A DNA stretch of 64,000 nt, taken from Diogma glabrata (Eukaryota > Arthropoda > Insecta > Diptera > Cylindrotomidae). Under the pieces are notes generated by a model. The model was not told the DNA's origin, did not search any database, and saw only the letters and a program-made list of their open reading frames with translations. The position numbers and the translations under genes are program-made. The DNA lies in the NCBI GenBank assembly GCA_963693315.1, contig OY856187.1, positions 425,436,429 through 425,500,428 on the forward strand. Direction: 5' to 3'. Position 1 is the first letter of the stretch, and every line of letters starts with the position of its first letter. Positions 61,805 through 64,000 of this stretch are shown piece by piece.

Positions 61805-62700
61805 ACTTTCGGATTTTGTTATAATTTTTGAAATATTTTTAGAATTTTGAAAAAAGTTTGTATTTTTGATTTTGTAAGAATTTTCAGAATATTTTTAGAC
61901 GTTTGAAAAAGTTTAAATTTTTGATTTTATTATAATTTTTAGAATATTTTTGGAATTTTGAAGAAAGTGTATTTTTGATTTTGCTATAATTTTTGCGATT
62001 TTTTAAAATTTTGGAAAAAGTGTTTTGAATTTTTGTTTTGGAAAAAGTTTCAATTTTTGATTTTGTAATATTTTTTGATTTTTGAAAAAAGTTTCAATTT
62101 TTGATTTTGCTATAATTTTTGAAATATTTTTGGAATTTTAAAAAAAGTTTATATTTTTGATTTTGTTATAATTTTTGCAATATTTTTAGAATTTTGGAAA
62201 GAGTTTGTATTTTTGAGTTTGTAAATCAAGAAATTTTGCAATAATTTTAGAATTTTGAAAAAACTTTCAATTTTTGATTTTGCAAGAATTTTCGGAATAT
62301 TTTTAGAATTTTGAAATAGTTTAAATGATTTTATTACAATTTTTAAAAAGTTTTGATTTTTGATTTTATTATAATTTTTGGAATATTTTTAAAATTTTGA
62401 AAAAATTTAAATTTTTGGTTTTATTATAATTTTTGTGACTTTGGAAAAAAAATTGTATTTTTGATTTTGTTATAATTTTTGCAATTTTTTAAGAATATTG
62501 GAAATAGTTTCAATTTATGATTTTGTTATAATTTTTGCAATATTTTTAGAATTTTGAAATAAGATTCAATCTTTGATTTTGTAATAATTTTTAGAATGTT
62601 TTTATAACTTTAAAAAATGTTTAAATTTTTGATTTTATTTAATTTTTAGAATATTTTTGGAATTTTGACAGAAATATGAATTTTTGATTTTATAATATTT
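61805..62700 (+). repeat. C-poor minisatellite, about 56 bp units
   Basis: About 15 irregular copies of a unit containing TTTTTGATTTTGTTATAATT, TTTGAAATATTTTTAGAA and TTTTGAAAAAAGTTT. The plus strand is almost free of C over 900 bp, a strong strand asymmetry. It follows the higher-order array directly. Confidence 0.9.
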
Positions 62701-63092
62701 TATTGAAACGCTAAATGGAAAGATTTTTGAGTAGTTTGCTGGGTGTATTTTTTTCACTAAGTTATATTAATTTATGATCTGTTATGATTTCCTGGCAACG
62801 TATTAATATTACGTGTTTGTTTTGTAATAAATTTCTGAAAAGAGATAAAAAAATACTTGTCTTTTAACAAAGAGTTTTATGTTTGATATACATCGCTGTC
62901 CAAAACTAAAAACAATGTCCTCATAAAAGTTTTTTACCGAAAACTATATCAAAATCCTTAACTCAGACCGAAGTCTTGATATCTCAGAGCTGTGAGATTT
63001 CAGCCCCTTCATATTTTATAATATATGTTACGCGTTTCGAACATAAATGTTGATTTTCAAATGTTTCAAAATATTATAAATATCAAAATAAA

Positions 63093-63276
63093 ACATTTTT
63101 CTATGATAGCAAATGAAAAGTCTATTTTCATCACGCTTAATGCCCTGTGAGAATGGGTTCTTTTACCACTATAGTGTAAAAAGAATAACAAATTGTAGTT
63201 GCTATGGTTTCTCATATAATTTTACAAAGTTTTTTAAGCAACGCAACCATGAAAAAATGGAATATGAATTTTTACT
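63093..63276 (+). repeat. Dispersed repeat, copy 2
   Basis: Matches 1091-1275 in the same orientation. It is followed directly by two tandem copies of ACTTCGGTTTTGAAAAAA (63274 and 63293), which join it to a second left end of the 58286 element. Confidence 0.8.
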
Positions 63277-63540
63277 TCGGTTTTGAAAAAATTACTTCGG
63301 TTTTGAAAAAACCTAAATATTACATTCATGAGCCAACAGTGAAATTCTTACTCCCACTTTTTTGGCATTTCTCGACGTTTTAGGACCTACTGATTCTAAA
63401 AAAGCAAAAAAAATGTATGTATGTCTGCTGGCCCTCCGTCACAACCGACGAAATCGCGAAAACCACTGAACGGATTTCTAAAAATAAGTATACTCAATGG
63501 GAAGATTCGAAAGGACGATGTGTTCGATAACAGTACCGGA
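63274..63540 (+). repeat. Second left-end copy of the 58286-type element
   Basis: GACGTTTTAGGACCTACTGA followed by TTCTAAAAAAGCAAAAAAAA matches 58363-58400. It continues into ATGTATGTATGTCTGCTGGC and a CCGACGAAATCGCG / ACTGAACGGATTTC region, typical of widespread insect repeats. The 99-codon frame starting at 63421 lies in this repeat and is not supported as a gene. Confidence 0.6.
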
Positions 63541-63800
63541 AATGTGTCAAAAAAATCGTCAAGTGTGTCAAAAGAAATATTTTTATTTATTATTTTACCC
63601 AATTTTTTGGAAAAAAATAAAATTAATTATTTGTATGACATGAAATTTTATTATTATTATAGAGAATTATGGCATTACAATTTTGCCAAAAAAATAATGT
63701 CAAGTGTGTCAAAAGAATGATTTTCATTTATTTTTTAGAAAATAATCAAATTAGTTATTTGTATGAAATCTTAATATATATAATACAGAAGAAATGAAAA
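63541..63800 (+). repeat. Two-copy direct repeat
   Basis: GTCAAGTGTGTCAAAAGAA occurs at about 63558 and 63699. Each is followed by T-rich sequence and AATTA(A/G)TTATTTGTATGA, giving a period of about 141 bp. Confidence 0.8.
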
Positions 63801-63859
63801 AGTGTAGCCATACCTAAGGAAAGGGGAAAATGCGGTAAGGAAAAAAGAGAATATAAAAA

Positions 63860-63912
63860 AATTAAACGAAAAAAAAAACACGAAACAACAAACGAAACGA
63901 AACGAAATAAGA
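63860..63912 (+). repeat. (ACGAAA)n-like simple repeat
   Basis: Irregular ACGAAAC units. The remaining bases to 64000 show nothing recognisable. Confidence 0.7.
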
Positions 63913-64000
63913 AATTTAAATTTTATTAGTATTTTATTATGATTGTTATCGACTAAATGGTTTGCAAAAATAGATTTTAAGTTTTGTTTGTTTTTCTTCA

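Larger units (their letters stand above)
58286..62974. mobile_element. Composite repeat element with ACTTCGGTCTGA ends
   Basis: ACTTCGGTCTGA (58286-58297) and its reverse complement (62963-62974) enclose 4.7 kb that consists mainly of a higher-order tandem array and a minisatellite. The left end is itself an imperfect palindrome (ACTTCGGTCTGAAAGACCTA then AGT). A related left end recurs at 63274-63410, including GACGTTTTAGGACCTA(T/C)TGAT. No target duplication and no protein gene were found, so whether it is one transposable unit is uncertain. Confidence 0.5.

Overview
The window is strongly AT-rich eukaryotic DNA and almost certainly comes from an insect. The one clearly intact protein gene is a single-exon atonal (ato) orthologue at 26454-27233 (+). 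Its C-terminal bHLH domain and several N-terminal motifs match Drosophila Atonal closely. Repeats of insect type (hAT, a Helitron-like end, CR1/jockey-group and RTE-like LINEs, an LTR element, foldback MITEs and tandem arrays) fill much of the rest. A fly or another holometabolous insect fits best; the species cannot be named from the sequence.

Layout. Positions 1-920 are the 3' end of a decayed hAT transposon. At 5430-6985 there is a tandem array of about 290 bp units, and at 7893-8843 (-) a broken reading frame that I do not recognise. At 13825-18180 lies a 4,356 bp DNA transposon with 31 bp inverted ends and ATAT flanks. It encodes an RNase-H-fold, transposase-like protein on the minus strand. 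Its coding region was interrupted by a 2,020 bp element (15273-17292, 8 bp target duplication), which in turn holds a third candidate element. A Helitron-like end (19335-19365), a foldback MITE and T-rich minisatellites follow. The ato gene sits in a gene-poor stretch with a TATA box and an E-box upstream and a poly(A) signal downstream.

From 28110 onward the window is nearly all transposon debris. There is an orphan RNase H fragment, and a near-full-length but dead LINE (28420-32724) split by a 1.6 kb TIR element. Three more 3' ends of the same LINE family lie at 12945, 21195 and 34010, all on the plus strand. Then come several foldback elements, a family of CCC-ended elements flanked by AT (38847-39480, 48957-50554 with a second such element inside it, and 55139-55956), and an RTE-like reverse transcriptase relic (42050-42870). 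A 1,108 bp LTR (42883-43990) follows, with a polypurine tract and a long unrecognised S/N/T-rich reading frame on the minus strand running into a 200 bp assembly gap.

The last 10 kb has two long (AT)n arrays and a composite element (58286-62974). That element has short inverted ends, a higher-order tandem array of about 628 bp units (each built from four sub-blocks), and a C-poor minisatellite of about 56 bp units. Apart from ato, no host gene is supported. The best candidates for something not yet described are the 13.8-18.2 kb transposon, the AT-flanked CCC-ended family and the 58-63 kb higher-order array.
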